A stretch of 64,000 nucleotides of DNA. Origin: Bartonella rattaustraliani AUST/NH4 (GTDB taxonomy: Bacteria; Pseudomonadota; Alphaproteobacteria; Rhizobiales; Rhizobiaceae). The notes beneath the pieces were generated by a model that was not told where the DNA came from, made no database searches, and saw nothing but the letters and a program-made list of their open reading frames with translations. This document shows, one piece after another, positions 54,836 through 64,000 of this stretch (position 1 is its first letter; each line of letters opens with the position of its first letter). The DNA is taken from positions 1 through 64,000 of the forward strand of contig NZ_CALW02000045.1 of assembly GCF_000312565.1 (NCBI RefSeq). The letters are read 5' to 3'. Position numbers and translations under genes: made by a program.

Positions 54836-56209
54836 ATGGCGCTTGATATAACGGATGAAAGTGAAATTTATAACTTAGATGCCTTGGTTAGCTATTTCCA
54901 AGGGGGGTGCAAAACAGAAAATGATTGGCGTATTGGTACAGAACATGAGAAGTTTCCATTCTATAGAGATGGTTTTGCTCCTGTTCCTTATGAAGGTGCG
55001 AGAGGGATTCGCGCGCTTTTAGAAGGTATGAAAAGGGCTTTAGGATGGGAACCTATTTTAGATGAAGGGAATATTATCGGGCTCGTAGGACCAGTGGGGC
55101 AAGGTGCTATTTCTTTGGAACCTGGGGGACAATTTGAATTATCTGGCGCGCCGTTAAAAACAGTTGGTCATACTTATTGCGAGGTGGTGGAACATTTAAC
55201 GCTTCTCAAAAAAGTTTCAGAGCCATTGGGGATTGGTTTTTTGGGTATGGGTGCTAGTCCCAAGTGGACATTGGTTGAAACGCCGCGAATGCCTAAGTCA
55301 CGTTATCAGATTATGACTAATTATATGCCAAAAGTTGGTCATAATGGTCTCGATATGATGTATCGCACATCAACGGTTCAGGTTAATTTGGACTTTTCAT
55401 CTGAAACGGACATGCGGCGAAAAATGCAAGTTTCAATGAAATTACAATCCATTGCAACAGCATTATTTGCCAGCTCTCCTTTTACGGAAGGGAGTCCCAA
55501 TGGCTTTTTATCTTGGCGCTCTGAAATTTGGTGTAATACTGATAATCAGAGAACTGGAGTTCTTCCCTTTATTTTTTCAGAGCGTTTTGGTTTTGCGGAT
55601 TATGTTGAATGGGCACTTGACGTACCAATGTATTTTGTTTTGCGTGACGGTCATTATCACGATTGTACAGATATCACTTTTCGTCAGTTTATGAATGGAG
55701 CATTAAAAGGAAGAATTGCAAATTCAGTCGCAAATATGGGGGATTGGATTAATCATTTGTCAACTTTATTTCCGGAAGTGCGTTTAAAACGATTTTTAGA
55801 AATGAGAGGCGCGGATTGTGGCTCTTGGAAACGTATTTGCGCGTTATCAGCTTTTTGGGTTGGGCTTCTTTATGATAGTGAAGCACTTAATGAGGCAGAG
55901 GCCTTAACAAAAGATTGGCGTTTTGAAGAAGTTTTGGATCTGCGCAAACGTGTTCCTAAAGAGGGATTAAAAACACCTTTTCGTCAAACCATCATTTTAG
56001 AAATAGCACGTCAGGTTATTGCTATTTCACGTAAGGGGTTAAAAAATCGTCGGCAGTATGATGCGAATGGTTTGGATGAGGCAGGTTTTCTAGTTCCTTT
56101 GGAAGAGGTGATTGCAATGGGGCAAACAGATGCTGATAAATTTTTATCTCTTTACCATTCCATTTGGCGTGGAACGATAGAACCCATATTTTTAGAATGT
56201 GCCTACTGA
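54836..56209 (+). CDS. gshA: glutamate-cysteine ligase, plant/alphaproteobacterial type
   Basis: The 457-residue enzyme makes gamma-glutamylcysteine, the first step of glutathione synthesis. It has RIGTEHEKFPFY (residues about 31-42) with metal-binding Glu, SLEPGGQFELSGAP, GMGASPKWT, MMYRTSTVQVNLDFSSE, and a C-terminal block ending ECAY. The length is usual for the plant-type family. Homology to the integrase unit starts at its stop codon (TGAGAAAA), so the downstream region is foreign but the coding part is intact. Confidence 0.94.
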   Translation: MALDITDESEIYNLDALVSYFQGGCKTENDWRIGTEHEKFPFYRDGFAPVPYEGARGIRALLEGMKRALGWEPILDEGNIIGLVGPVGQGAISLEPGGQFELSGAPLKTVGHTYCEVVEHLTLLKKVSEPLGIGFLGMGASPKWTLVETPRMPKSRYQIMTNYMPKVGHNGLDMMYRTSTVQVNLDFSSETDMRRKMQVSMKLQSIATALFASSPFTEGSPNGFLSWRSEIWCNTDNQRTGVLPFIFSERFGFADYVEWALDVPMYFVLRDGHYHDCTDITFRQFMNGALKGRIANSVANMGDWINHLSTLFPEVRLKRFLEMRGADCGSWKRICALSAFWVGLLYDSEALNEAEALTKDWRFEEVLDLRKRVPKEGLKTPFRQTIILEIARQVIAISRKGLKNRRQYDANGLDEAGFLVPLEEVIAMGQTDADKFLSLYHSIWRGTIEPIFLECAY

Positions 56210-57675
56210 GAAAAGAGAGAGAAAGTTATTCACAGATCATGGGGTAAAATGCCCCATATTTCAAGTTTGACCCGTGACATAAGCCGCTCATTTTTCTATA
56301 AAAACACGGTACTATTTTAAATAGTCTGTACGACGATAAGCACGCTCTACTTTACCCCCGACCGTATGCGCTAAAATAGTTTCTGCTACTTCATAGGGCG
56401 CATCAGTTGTTTCAGTTAGCCAATTACGTAAACTAGAGCGAAAACCATGGGGGGATGCCTCAAGCCTTGTTTTTTTCATGTATTGTGACATGCTATTTTC
56501 TGCAAGAGGACCACGAGCGTACGTAGAAAAAAGGAATTCATTGTGTGTGAGAGGGCGTGCTTGTTCACTCACTTTGAGTGCTTCTAATGATAAAAGGACG
56601 CGAAACTTTGTTGTCGCATCACGCTTTCCTTTCATATGTTCGAGCCAAGAAAAGTCCATATATTCCCTTCAATCTGATCTTCAAGAATATGACGAAAAGG
56701 ATTGGTTCGAACACCCGTAAGAATAAACCAACGCAAAGCCAAATTGTATTATGCTTGTTGTTTGGCAAAGTATTTGATAAAAAGCCGGCACATCTTTCCA
56801 AGCCATTGCAGGCATATTAGTCACTTTATGGCGTTGTTTTCCTAAGAGGGCGCGTACTTTCTCTGTTACTTGTCGATCAACATCCAATCCCAATGCAGCA
56901 GCATGTTTGAAACAAAGATTAAGACGCATGAGTGCTTTCTCTGCTGTTGTTGCTTTTGTATGCCATACGGGGGCAAGCGTATTGCGTATCTCTGTTTGTG
57001 TAATTTCTGAAATGGGTAGACAGCCTCATTTGGGGAGTACATGAAGTTGTAAAGATGAAAACCAATCTCCAGACTTATCATCATCCTTTAATTTAGCTTT
57101 ACAGCTTTCAAAAATACCCACAGCCTTTGAGAGAATGAAGATATCGCATTGCTTCACGCTTTTGTTTCTCACGCTCTTTAATGGGGGCACGACCCTCATG
57201 TAAAACAGAACGCCACCGCGTTGCACGTTCATAGGCTTGTCTTAAAGAGACTTCTCTGAGAAACACTTAAACCCATTTTGCGGCGCTGGTTTAGTGAATT
57301 GTATAATGATAAAGCCTGTATACTAATAAACCCATTGAGCACCACCATCTTCACACTAATAAAGAGACAAGCCGGCACCATATCTTTACTAGCTCATGGT
57401 GTTGCGAAAAGTCAGCACCGTCATCTATTTACCAACTCATGGTATCTTGACAAACTTGTGAGATTGCGACATCCCCTGCATGAAGGCTGTTACTGAGAGG
57501 CATTTTCCTCCTTTCTTCTATAATTTGACCCTTATGCCAATCCCGCTAATAGTATAAAGCCAAGTGAAAAAATTGACTCAATAGAAAAAGATTTGAAAAG
57601 AGAGAACCTTATGGATATTCAGGGGGATGATCCAAGAGAAATAACGACAAATAGTCATTATAAATCAATATATTG
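56209..57675 (-). pseudogene. integrase remnant 3, near full length (after gshA)
   Basis: The whole integrase unit is recognisable on the minus strand. First comes the stem-loop at 56239-56257, then the catalytic domain (56312-56659: HGFRSSLRNWLTETTDAP, LAHTVGGKVERAYRRTDYL), the Arg-box region (frameshifted, about 56700), core-binding parts (LNLCFKHAAALGLDVD), the arm domain with stops and a partial internal duplication (two GTATCTT/CCAGCTCATGG-like blocks near 57390 and 57430), the 5' flank, and the boundary motif TATAAATCAATATATTG (57659-57675). Several frameshifts and stops make it inactive. It gives the left limit of the unit, shared with position about 727. Confidence 0.88.
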
Positions 57676-59013
57676 CTACAGTAAAAAGTCTAAAATTATT
57701 TCTTTATATACCGAAATGGGATTAATGTATGGATAAAATTTCCTGAAATAGAAGAATGCCCCTTACGGCTTGCTTTAATGCAGTCGTTACAAAAATCGCA
57801 AGCGAGCAAAGAAATTGAGAGCTGGCAAATAGAAATGATAGCATGTGATGATACTAGCTTGTTTTTTGCAAGGTGAAAATGGTGATTCATAATGGACTTT
57901 GTATGATGCTCTTTATGGGAATTTTTGTGCAATGGATTGAAGAGTCATGAAAGAGATTTCTTTGAAAGGCTGCGTGAATGCGCAAACGATAGTGGTCTGT
58001 ATTTCGTGGGGAAAAAATTCCACGAAAGAGCATGATCAATAAAAGCGTGAGGCAATGCATAAGACAGAAGTTTTATCAAACACTTTTATATATTTTCTTG
58101 CTATTTCTATTTCGGTCTTCTAAAGATCTACAGTTTTTATTGAGAGAGGTTTTATAGAGCTGATTGTGTTGGTGTAGATTGCGCGTGTTTCTGCTTTTAT
58201 TCGTATAAAAGATAAATTATATGGGGGATCTTAGAAAATTTAGATTGTGTTTTCAGATTATAGACAAACTCTGGATATAGAGCGATTACCGTGCATGGTG
58301 TTTGTTAATGAACTGACAGGCGATGATATTGGTATATTTTACTTCCTTGGTACTGTGATATTAATAACAGTACAATTTTTGTTTGGAATATAACGTTGTG
58401 AACTCCAAAATTTTCGTGTTTTCAATTTTTTGTTTTTTCAAGAAAAAATGAAAGTGCACAAAAACACCTTTCACAACAGAAAATATGAATGATCCTTGAC
58501 GGTTAGAAAAAGCTTTATAAAGGTTTTTCAAATAAAATCAGATGTGTTTTTAAATAAACAAGGATCAAACTTGTTGAGAGGATACAGATAAAAAGAGAGC
58601 GAATAATGGTTTATATTGTGTTAAGTAAACATGTTTCTGGTGTAATTCGATAGGGTTTTCATTGTTGCCAGAAAAGATTTTTTAAATAGTATAAGTAAAC
58701 AGGAACAGCACGCATATAGAGGTTCCTGCAATATAGAGTTTTATAGAAGGGGCGTTTGCGTTTTGTTTTACATTGTAAATCTTTTATTGAAGAATAAAAT
58801 CTCATAAATGAAGTGGGAAATGCTCTTACTTTATTTTTATCCTATTTAGAGGGATATTAAGAGTTAGAAAATTCTCTTTTAATCTATAAATTAAAAAATA
58901 ATGTTTTTATGAAAGCTTCGTAAGCTTTATATGTTATGTTCAAATATTACGCATTGAGTTTGAGCATCAATATTACTTTTCGATATCCAGCATCGTAATA
59001 GTAGGCATAAACA
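57676..59013. other. 1.3-kb interval without a supported intact gene
   Basis: The 57,720-57,890 part reads on the plus strand like a decayed coding segment (FPEIEECPLRLALMQSLQKS, then a shift), of unknown origin. The remaining kilobase is AT-rich with scattered short stem-loops (for example around 58,440-58,475) and holds the promoter of the symporter gene. I see no RNA gene. Confidence 0.4.
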
Positions 59014-60342
59014 ATGACATTTAATTTTTTTATCAATCTATTTTTATTCGTTATTTTTTTGTTATTGATTGCCCAAAGTAACAGGGCGAAATGGAGCCTT
59101 TCAATACGTGTTATGTTAGGACTCATCGTTGGTTTGATTTTTGGAAGTATTTTACAAGTTATTTATGGAGAAGATAACACCACTTTATTAAAATCTGTTG
59201 AATGGTTTAATATTGTTGGTAATGGTTATGTTTTGTTACTACAAATGATTGTTATGCCATTAGTTTTTACTTCTATTATTTCGGCTGTTGCGCATTTGCA
59301 TTCTGTTTATGCTGTTGGAAAAATAAGTGTTATAACACTTTCGATATTGCTCTTTACAACGGCTCTTTCAGCATTGGTTGGCGTTTTGGTGGTGAATGTT
59401 TTTGGATTAACCGCGAATGGTCTAGCACATGAAGGGCAGAATGTTTCTGTTGCTTTGGGAGGCCATATTTCTCAACTTGAAAATATGAGTGTTCCACAGA
59501 TGATTTTATCTTTGATTCCTAAAAATCCCTTTGCGGAGTTAAGTGGCGCTAAGCGTACATCAATTATTAGTGTTGTTATTTTTGCAACATTTTTAGGAGC
59601 TGCTGTTCTTCTTCTAAAGAAAGATGATGCAGAAAAGGGGGAAAAAGCGCTTTTATTTATTCAAGTGGCTCAAGCTTGGATTATGTGGCTAGTTCGTATT
59701 GTAATTGCTTTGACTCCTTACGGTATTTACGCACTGATGACGAAGGTGGGAGCAACCTCGCATATTGCAGAGGTTTTAAGTTTATTGCTTTTTATCATTG
59801 CTTCTTATGTTGGTATTCTTTTGATGTTTGGGGTTCATGGTGTCTTGCTTGGTATATCAGGGATTAATCCGTTTCATTTTTTCAAAAAGGTTTTACCGGT
59901 TTTAACATTTGCTCTGAGCAGTCGTTCAAGTATAGCAAGTATTCCTTTGAATATTGAAGCTCAAACAAAATGGATTGGTGTACCGCAATCAATTGCGAGT
60001 TTTGCAGCTTCTTTTGGGGCAACGATTGGACAAAATGGTTGTGCAGGGCTTTATCCCGCAATGCTGGCAACGATGATAGCACCATCTATGGGGATTAACC
60101 CTCTTGATCCCACCTGGATTGCTACTCTTGTTGGTGTTGTAACGTTGAGTTCTATTGGTGTTGCTGGCGTTGGTGGTGGTGCTATTTTTGCTGCATTGAT
60201 CGTTTTACCAATTATGGGTCTCCCTGTTTCTTTGGTTGCTGTACTCATTTCTATTGAACCTTTAATTGATATGGGGCGTACAGCTTTAAATGTAAGTGAT
60301 TCAATGTTAGCTGGAACGATAACCAGCCAGATGTTACGGTAA
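59014..60342 (+). CDS. dicarboxylate/amino-acid:cation symporter family, L-cystine transporter TcyP-like
   Basis: The 442-residue polytopic membrane protein has about 8-10 hydrophobic helices. Typical DAACS parts are the start ([29 protein letters not shown]), [18 protein letters not shown], the serine-rich hairpin loop [17 protein letters not shown], and [16 protein letters not shown] in place of the aspartate-type NMDGT motif. The last two fit the TcyP/YdjN L-cystine group better than DctA or GltP. It would import cystine with Na+ or H+; the neighbourhood with gshA suits sulfur supply to glutathione (inference). Confidence 0.85.
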   Translation: MTFNFFINLFLFVIFLLLIAQSNRAKWSLSIRVMLGLIVGLIFGSILQVIYGEDNTTLLKSVEWFNIVGNGYVLLLQMIVMPLVFTSIISAVAHLHSVYAVGKISVITLSILLFTTALSALVGVLVVNVFGLTANGLAHEGQNVSVALGGHISQLENMSVPQMILSLIPKNPFAELSGAKRTSIISVVIFATFLGAAVLLLKKDDAEKGEKALLFIQVAQAWIMWLVRIVIALTPYGIYALMTKVGATSHIAEVLSLLLFIIASYVGILLMFGVHGVLLGISGINPFHFFKKVLPVLTFALSSRSSIASIPLNIEAQTKWIGVPQSIASFAASFGATIGQNGCAGLYPAMLATMIAPSMGINPLDPTWIATLVGVVTLSSIGVAGVGGGAIFAALIVLPIMGLPVSLVAVLISIEPLIDMGRTALNVSDSMLAGTITSQMLR

Positions 60343-60383
60343 ATGGATAAAAGCGTCTTTGAAAAATAATGTGCCTGTTGAAT

Positions 60384-61268
60384 CTATGTTTTTTTCTGTT
60401 GTTTGACGAAAACATCTGCAAGAGACTTTTGCGCCGAGCCTGGTTGCATAGGTTTTTGCTGGTTGGGGTGTGGTGCCCAGCCAGAGAGCCAAATGAAAGA
60501 AAAGTTTGCGCGAATGCGACCATCTGGATCGCTAAATCGTTGTGCATAGATTTCAGCCGCTCGAGAAAAAAAGCGCTTGGATACTGGACTCCGTGAGCGA
60601 TTGATAAGTGCATTTTGCATTCCCATAGCTTTAAGATCATGCATAAGATCAAACATTGTATTGTAACGTATTGTAACATTTTCAATATCTGCAACAGGTA
60701 GGGCAAAACCGGCACGCTGTAAAAGAGCACCAACCTCTCGAATATCAGCAAATGGATGGATCCGAGGGCTTACACCGCCATAGATTTCCATTTCCGCATG
60801 TAAGAGGCTTTCATGCAATTCTACAAGTGTATCAGCACCTGCCATAACCGCGAGAAATAAACCATCTGGTTTAAGGATTTGTTTTATCTGTTTCAAAACA
60901 CCAGGGGTATCATTGGTTGATTGGAGTGAAAGAAGTGAAACGATAAGGTCACAATAATTTTGAGGAAAATCCAGAATCTCTCGATCACGTAAATGAAATT
61001 TTTTGTCATAGCTTTGATATATTGTATCGGTTTCAACGCGTTCTACACAATGAACTTTTCCAGAGTTCAGTAAAGCTTGTGCGGCAAGATCTGTATGGCT
61101 GTGCAAATCGAGAGCTAATGGAAAAGTACGGTCAACGGTACTGAGGCGTTTATAAAGATCTTCAGCCATGTGAGAGAGTAAAAAATCATATCCTTCTTTT
61201 GCCTTTTGAAAAGCACGTTTGCGGAATTGTTCAATGCGGTCGTGATCAAAAATTAAAGGATGTGACAT
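60384..61268 (-). CDS. class I SAM-dependent methyltransferase-fold protein, NDUFAF5-like
   Basis: The 294-residue protein has a degenerate SAM motif I (ALDLHSHTDLAAQAL), ILDFPQNYCDLIVSLLSLQSTND (motif II and post-II), KPDGLFLAVMAGADTL (motif III), and C-terminal ADIENVTIRYNTMFDLMHDLKAMGMQNAL, a block typical of alphaproteobacterial homologues of mitochondrial NDUFAF5, a complex I assembly hydroxylase. The chosen start MSHPLIFDHDRI skips 20 upstream codons. It is divergent from comF. Confidence 0.8.
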   Translation of the reverse strand: MSHPLIFDHDRIEQFRKRAFQKAKEGYDFLLSHMAEDLYKRLSTVDRTFPLALDLHSHTDLAAQALLNSGKVHCVERVETDTIYQSYDKKFHLRDREILDFPQNYCDLIVSLLSLQSTNDTPGVLKQIKQILKPDGLFLAVMAGADTLVELHESLLHAEMEIYGGVSPRIHPFADIREVGALLQRAGFALPVADIENVTIRYNTMFDLMHDLKAMGMQNALINRSRSPVSKRFFSRAAEIYAQRFSDPDGRIRANFSFIWLSGWAPHPNQQKPMQPGSAQKSLADVFVKQQKKT

Positions 61269-61462
61269 ATTGTCAAAGGTCTTTCGGTTAGGAATGCGTG
61301 CATTTTGAGAAGGTTTCTTTTCGTGCAAGTTTTATCAAGTGTATCAAGTTTATGATGTGAAAGAAAAACAAATTTATAAGAAGTAAGGGTTTTTAAAGGA
61401 ATTAAAGTTAGAAAATACAAGATATTTTTTGTATAGGAAAGCTATAGAAGCTTAAATTAACC

Positions 61463-62248
61463 ATGTTATGCTTGCAAGAAATAGCTTTAAATGGCGGGAA
61501 TAGATTAAGTGAGTTTTTTGAGCGCTTTCTCACAATTCTATATCCTCCGATTTGCCATGGATGTAAGCAAAGAGTTTCTGCTTGTGGTACGATTTGTTCT
61601 GAGTGTTGGAAAGGCCTTCAATTTATCACAAAACCTTATTGCCCTGTTATGGGAACCCCTTTTGTTTGTGATATGGGGGAGGGTTTTCTCAGTGGTGAAG
61701 CCCTTAAAAGTTCTCATCCTTTTTCGCGTGTTCGCTCGGCGATTGTTCATAAAGGGGTGGCACAAGCTTTGATAACACGCTTAAAATATGGGGATCATAT
61801 AGAGTTGGCATCTTTTATGGCAAATTGGATGGCATTTGCTGGGCGCGAGATTATTGATGATTGTGATGTTATTATTTCCGTTCCCTTGCATTTTCGTCGT
61901 TTTTTGAAGCGACGTTATAATCAATCTGCTGAGCTTGCGCGTCATATCGCGGCTGTGCAGAAAAAGAATTTTAAACCTGGCTGGCTTGTCCGCCATCGGC
62001 ATACCCGCCCGCAGGTGAGTTTATCTTCTCGGGAACGAAAATTAAATGTGCTGAATGCTTTTGAAGTGCCGCATAAAGTTAAAAAACATTTAGAGGGACG
62101 TTCTATTTTGTTGGTTGATGATGTTTTCACAACAGGTGCAACGGTGACAGCGGCAGCAACAACATTAAAACGTGCAGGTGCGCGGCGGGTTGATGTGCTC
62201 ACATTTTCACGTGTTCTAAAAGGAGATTCTCTTTTTCCTAATTCTTGA
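61463..62248 (+). CDS. comF: ComF-family phosphoribosyltransferase-like protein
   Basis: The 261-residue protein has an N-terminal zinc-ribbon-like CHGCKQRVSACGTICSECW (residues 31-49), a middle part ALITRLKYGDHIELA and SVPLHFRRFLKRRYNQSAELA, then the PRPP-binding loop ILLVDDVFTTGATVTAAATT (residues about 213-232). ComF proteins are linked to DNA uptake in naturally competent bacteria; the enzymatic substrate is unknown. It lies 36 nt before grxC, probably in one operon. Confidence 0.9.
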   Translation: MLCLQEIALNGGNRLSEFFERFLTILYPPICHGCKQRVSACGTICSECWKGLQFITKPYCPVMGTPFVCDMGEGFLSGEALKSSHPFSRVRSAIVHKGVAQALITRLKYGDHIELASFMANWMAFAGREIIDDCDVIISVPLHFRRFLKRRYNQSAELARHIAAVQKKNFKPGWLVRHRHTRPQVSLSSRERKLNVLNAFEVPHKVKKHLEGRSILLVDDVFTTGATVTAAATTLKRAGARRVDVLTFSRVLKGDSLFPNS

Positions 62249-62284
62249 AGAGTTTAAATTTGAAAAAAATTGGAGAATAACACT

Positions 62285-62542
62285 ATGAAAAAGGTAATAA
62301 TTTATACACGTCCTCACTGCCCTTATTGCATGAAAGCGCGTGATTTGCTTGATAAAAAAGGGGTAAAATATACGGATATTGATGCTTCCACATCTCTTCG
62401 CCAAGAAATGGTGCAGCGCGCAAATGGGCGGGATACATTTCCGCAAATTTTTATAGGCGATTATCATGTTGGTGGTTGTGATGATCTTTATGCTTTAGAA
62501 GATGAGGGGAAACTCGATGCTTTGTTACAAAGCATAAAATAG
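62285..62542 (+). CDS. grxC: glutaredoxin 3
   Basis: The 85-residue thioredoxin-fold protein has the CPYC active site in TRPHCPYCMKARDLL (residues 7-21), the cis-Pro loop DTFPQIFIGDYHVGG, and DDLYALE. It reduces disulfides with glutathione, which suits the gshA gene upstream. The ATG has GGAG 9 nt upstream; an earlier in-frame start five codons back is unlikely. Confidence 0.94.
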   Translation: MKKVIIYTRPHCPYCMKARDLLDKKGVKYTDIDASTSLRQEMVQRANGRDTFPQIFIGDYHVGGCDDLYALEDEGKLDALLQSIK

Positions 62543-62549
62543 CGACTTT

Positions 62550-63293
62550 CTAAGGTCGTTTTGCAAGAAGTAGATAGTTAACCTCCATATTTTTTGAGTG
62601 GTTCCAACTGTCGTTTAATGGATTATAGGCAATACCTATGCCGTCAATGACGGTGAGAGTGTTTTTTGATAAGAGATTTTTCAATTCTTGGGGTTTGAGG
62701 AATTTTTTATAGTCATGGGTTCCTTTGGGAAGCCAACGTAAGATGTATTCAGCACCTATAATGGCGAGCCCCCATGCTTTCCATGTGCGATTAAGTGTTG
62801 AAACAAACATCAATCCGTTGGGCTTGAGCATTTTCGCTGTGGTTTCTATGAAGAGATTAACATCAGAAACATGTTCAACAACTTCCATATTGAGTATAAT
62901 ATCAAATCTTTCTTCTTCATTAGCCAGTTCTTCTGCGGTTGTGGTGCGGTAATCAATGGAGAGTCCGTTTTGGGCTGCATGGATTTTTGCGACTTCAATA
63001 TTTGTTTGCGCAGCATCAGCCCCTACAACCGTAGCACCAAGACGCGCCATTGGTTCGCATAACAAACCACCTCCGCAGCCGATATCAAGAATTCTCAAAT
63101 TTTCAAAAGGTATAAGCGAAACAGGATCGCGATTAAACTCTAAACAGATTTTTTCTCTAATGTACGCAAGACGTGCGGGATTGAATTGATGGAGTGGACG
63201 AAATTTTCCTTGTGGATCCCACCATTCTGCAGCAATTCGTGAAAAATGATCAATTTCATTTTGATCAATAGTGGTCTGTGTTTCATTTATCAT
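62550..63293 (-). CDS. ubiG: ubiquinone biosynthesis O-methyltransferase
   Basis: The 247-residue enzyme has [30 protein letters not shown] at the N-terminus, SAM motif [22 protein letters not shown] (residues about 64-85), [28 protein letters not shown], and [16 protein letters not shown]. It makes both O-methylations of ubiquinone synthesis. The gene is divergent from lysC, a common alphaproteobacterial arrangement, and its 3' end almost touches grxC (8 nt). Confidence 0.95.
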   Translation of the reverse strand: MINETQTTIDQNEIDHFSRIAAEWWDPQGKFRPLHQFNPARLAYIREKICLEFNRDPVSLIPFENLRILDIGCGGGLLCEPMARLGATVVGADAAQTNIEVAKIHAAQNGLSIDYRTTTAEELANEEERFDIILNMEVVEHVSDVNLFIETTAKMLKPNGLMFVSTLNRTWKAWGLAIIGAEYILRWLPKGTHDYKKFLKPQELKNLLSKNTLTVIDGIGIAYNPLNDSWNHSKNMEVNYLLLAKRP

Positions 63294-63489
63294 ATCGTTA
63301 TCCTTTTACTTTTTTATCATAAAGTCGAGTGGATTTTATGATAAAGTCAAGAAAAAATATTATAAGCATAATTCAATTTGCACAAATGGTAGATATTCTG
63401 TATGTGGAAAAGAGATTTGTTAATATGGTGGCAAAACCTTATTCTCATTGTCGTGTGAGATAAGAAATATAAAGGTAAGAGTGTTATTG

Positions 63490-64000
63490 ATGGCGCGGAT
63501 TGTGATGAAATTTGGTGGAACATCTGTCGCAAACATTGAGCGTATTCATAATGTTGCACGGCATGTCAAAAGAGAAGTGGAGGCAGGCAATGAGGTTGCG
63601 GTTGTCGTATCCGCGATGGCTGGAAAAACCAATGAACTTGTTCAGTGGACGTGTGATGCTTCGCCAATCTATAAAGATGCCTATGAATATGATGTTGTTG
63701 TTGCATCTGGTGAACAGGTAACGGCGGGGTTGTTAGCTCTTACACTCCAAGCAATGGGGGTGAATGCGCGTTCATGGCTTGGTTGGCAAATTCCTATTCA
63801 TACGGATAGTGTACACAGTCGTGCACGTATTACAGATATTGATGGATCTTTTTTAATACAGCGTTTTCAAGAAGGACAGGTGGCTGTTATTGCTGGTTTT
63901 CAGGGAATAGCGCCAGATAATCGGATTTCTACCTTAGGGCGAGGCGGATCAGATACAAGTGCTGTTGCCATAGCTGCGGCGATACAAGCTGATCGCTGTG
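63490..64000 (+). CDS. lysC: aspartate kinase, N-terminal part (cut by window end)
   Basis: The 5' 170 codons of an aspartokinase are present: RIVMKFGGTSVANIERIHNVA with KFGGTS at the start, AVVVSAMAGKTNELV, VASGEQVTAGLLALTL, AVIAGFQGIAP, and STLGRGGSDTSAVAIAAAI. It phosphorylates aspartate at the head of the Lys/Thr/Met and diaminopimelate pathway. The start ATG follows AAGGTAAG by 12 nt. The regulatory ACT domains lie outside. Confidence 0.95.
   Translation, partial: MARIVMKFGGTSVANIERIHNVARHVKREVEAGNEVAVVVSAMAGKTNELVQWTCDASPIYKDAYEYDVVVASGEQVTAGLLALTLQAMGVNARSWLGWQIPIHTDSVHSRARITDIDGSFLIQRFQEGQVAVIAGFQGIAPDNRISTLGRGGSDTSAVAIAAAIQADRC

Noticed and set aside
57696-57932. 78-codon minus-strand frame
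   Set aside because: His/Lys/Ser-rich shadow of what looks like a decayed plus-strand coding segment; no start signal.

Overview
The window looks like chromosome of a Bartonella species (AT-rich Rhizobiales alphaproteobacterium). Reasons: low GC throughout; Rhizobiales-type housekeeping genes (serC, purA, rpoH, rluD, zwf-pgl-edd, plant-type gshA, an NDUFAF5-like methyltransferase, divergent ubiG/lysC); a tRNA-His with A73 and no extra G at -1, a known alphaproteobacterial trait; and an accessory part of degraded prophage genes with toxin-antitoxin pairs. The genus call is inference from content; no database search was possible.

Layout. (1) Positions 1 to about 24,300 are prophage or satellite DNA. 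At the left edge, on the minus strand, are a phage primase (cut by the window), an AlpA-type regulator and a P4-type integrase. Next is a lambda-order head module (TerS, TerL, gpW, portal, S49 protease with an overlapping acidic scaffold-like gene, decoration protein D, major capsid E). No tail module follows; only FI-like and Z-like fragments sit elsewhere. HigBA, HicAB and a lone Xre antitoxin are interspersed on the plus strand. A minus-strand DNA-metabolism block follows (SSB, three DUF1376-like replication units, RuvC-like resolvase). Then come a cro/cI-type switch with matching dyad operators and a rightward early operon (Rha, antirepressor, Bet, YqaJ exonuclease, AlpA-like) ending at a tRNA-Phe gene. 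Three phage genes (portal, DUF1376 unit 3, RuvC-like) each carry a one-base frameshift that can be placed in a homopolymer.

(2) Positions 24,400 to 64,000 are core chromosome: serC, purA, a membrane protein, rpoH, rluD, an aldehyde dehydrogenase, ftsK, a PAS histidine kinase, mscL, pyrD, tRNA-His, a glutamine-synthetase/FAD-oxidase pair resembling puuA-puuB, zwf-pgl-edd, folD, an AsmA-like gene, rsmE, gshA, a cystine/dicarboxylate symporter, an NDUFAF5-like methyltransferase, comF, grxC, ubiG and the start of lysC.

(3) The most striking pattern is that pieces of one integrase unit (int plus its 5' flank) recur across the core part. They lie between serC and purA, between mscL and pyrD (in both orientations), inside edd, and after gshA. 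Each ends at a shared 17-bp motif close to TATAAATCAATATNTTG. The edd copy interrupts the gene, and edd also carries a frameshift and a nonsense codon, so the Entner-Doudoroff branch after zwf and pgl appears lost. A perfect 26-unit array of an 8-bp repeat lies beside one remnant, upstream of pyrD.
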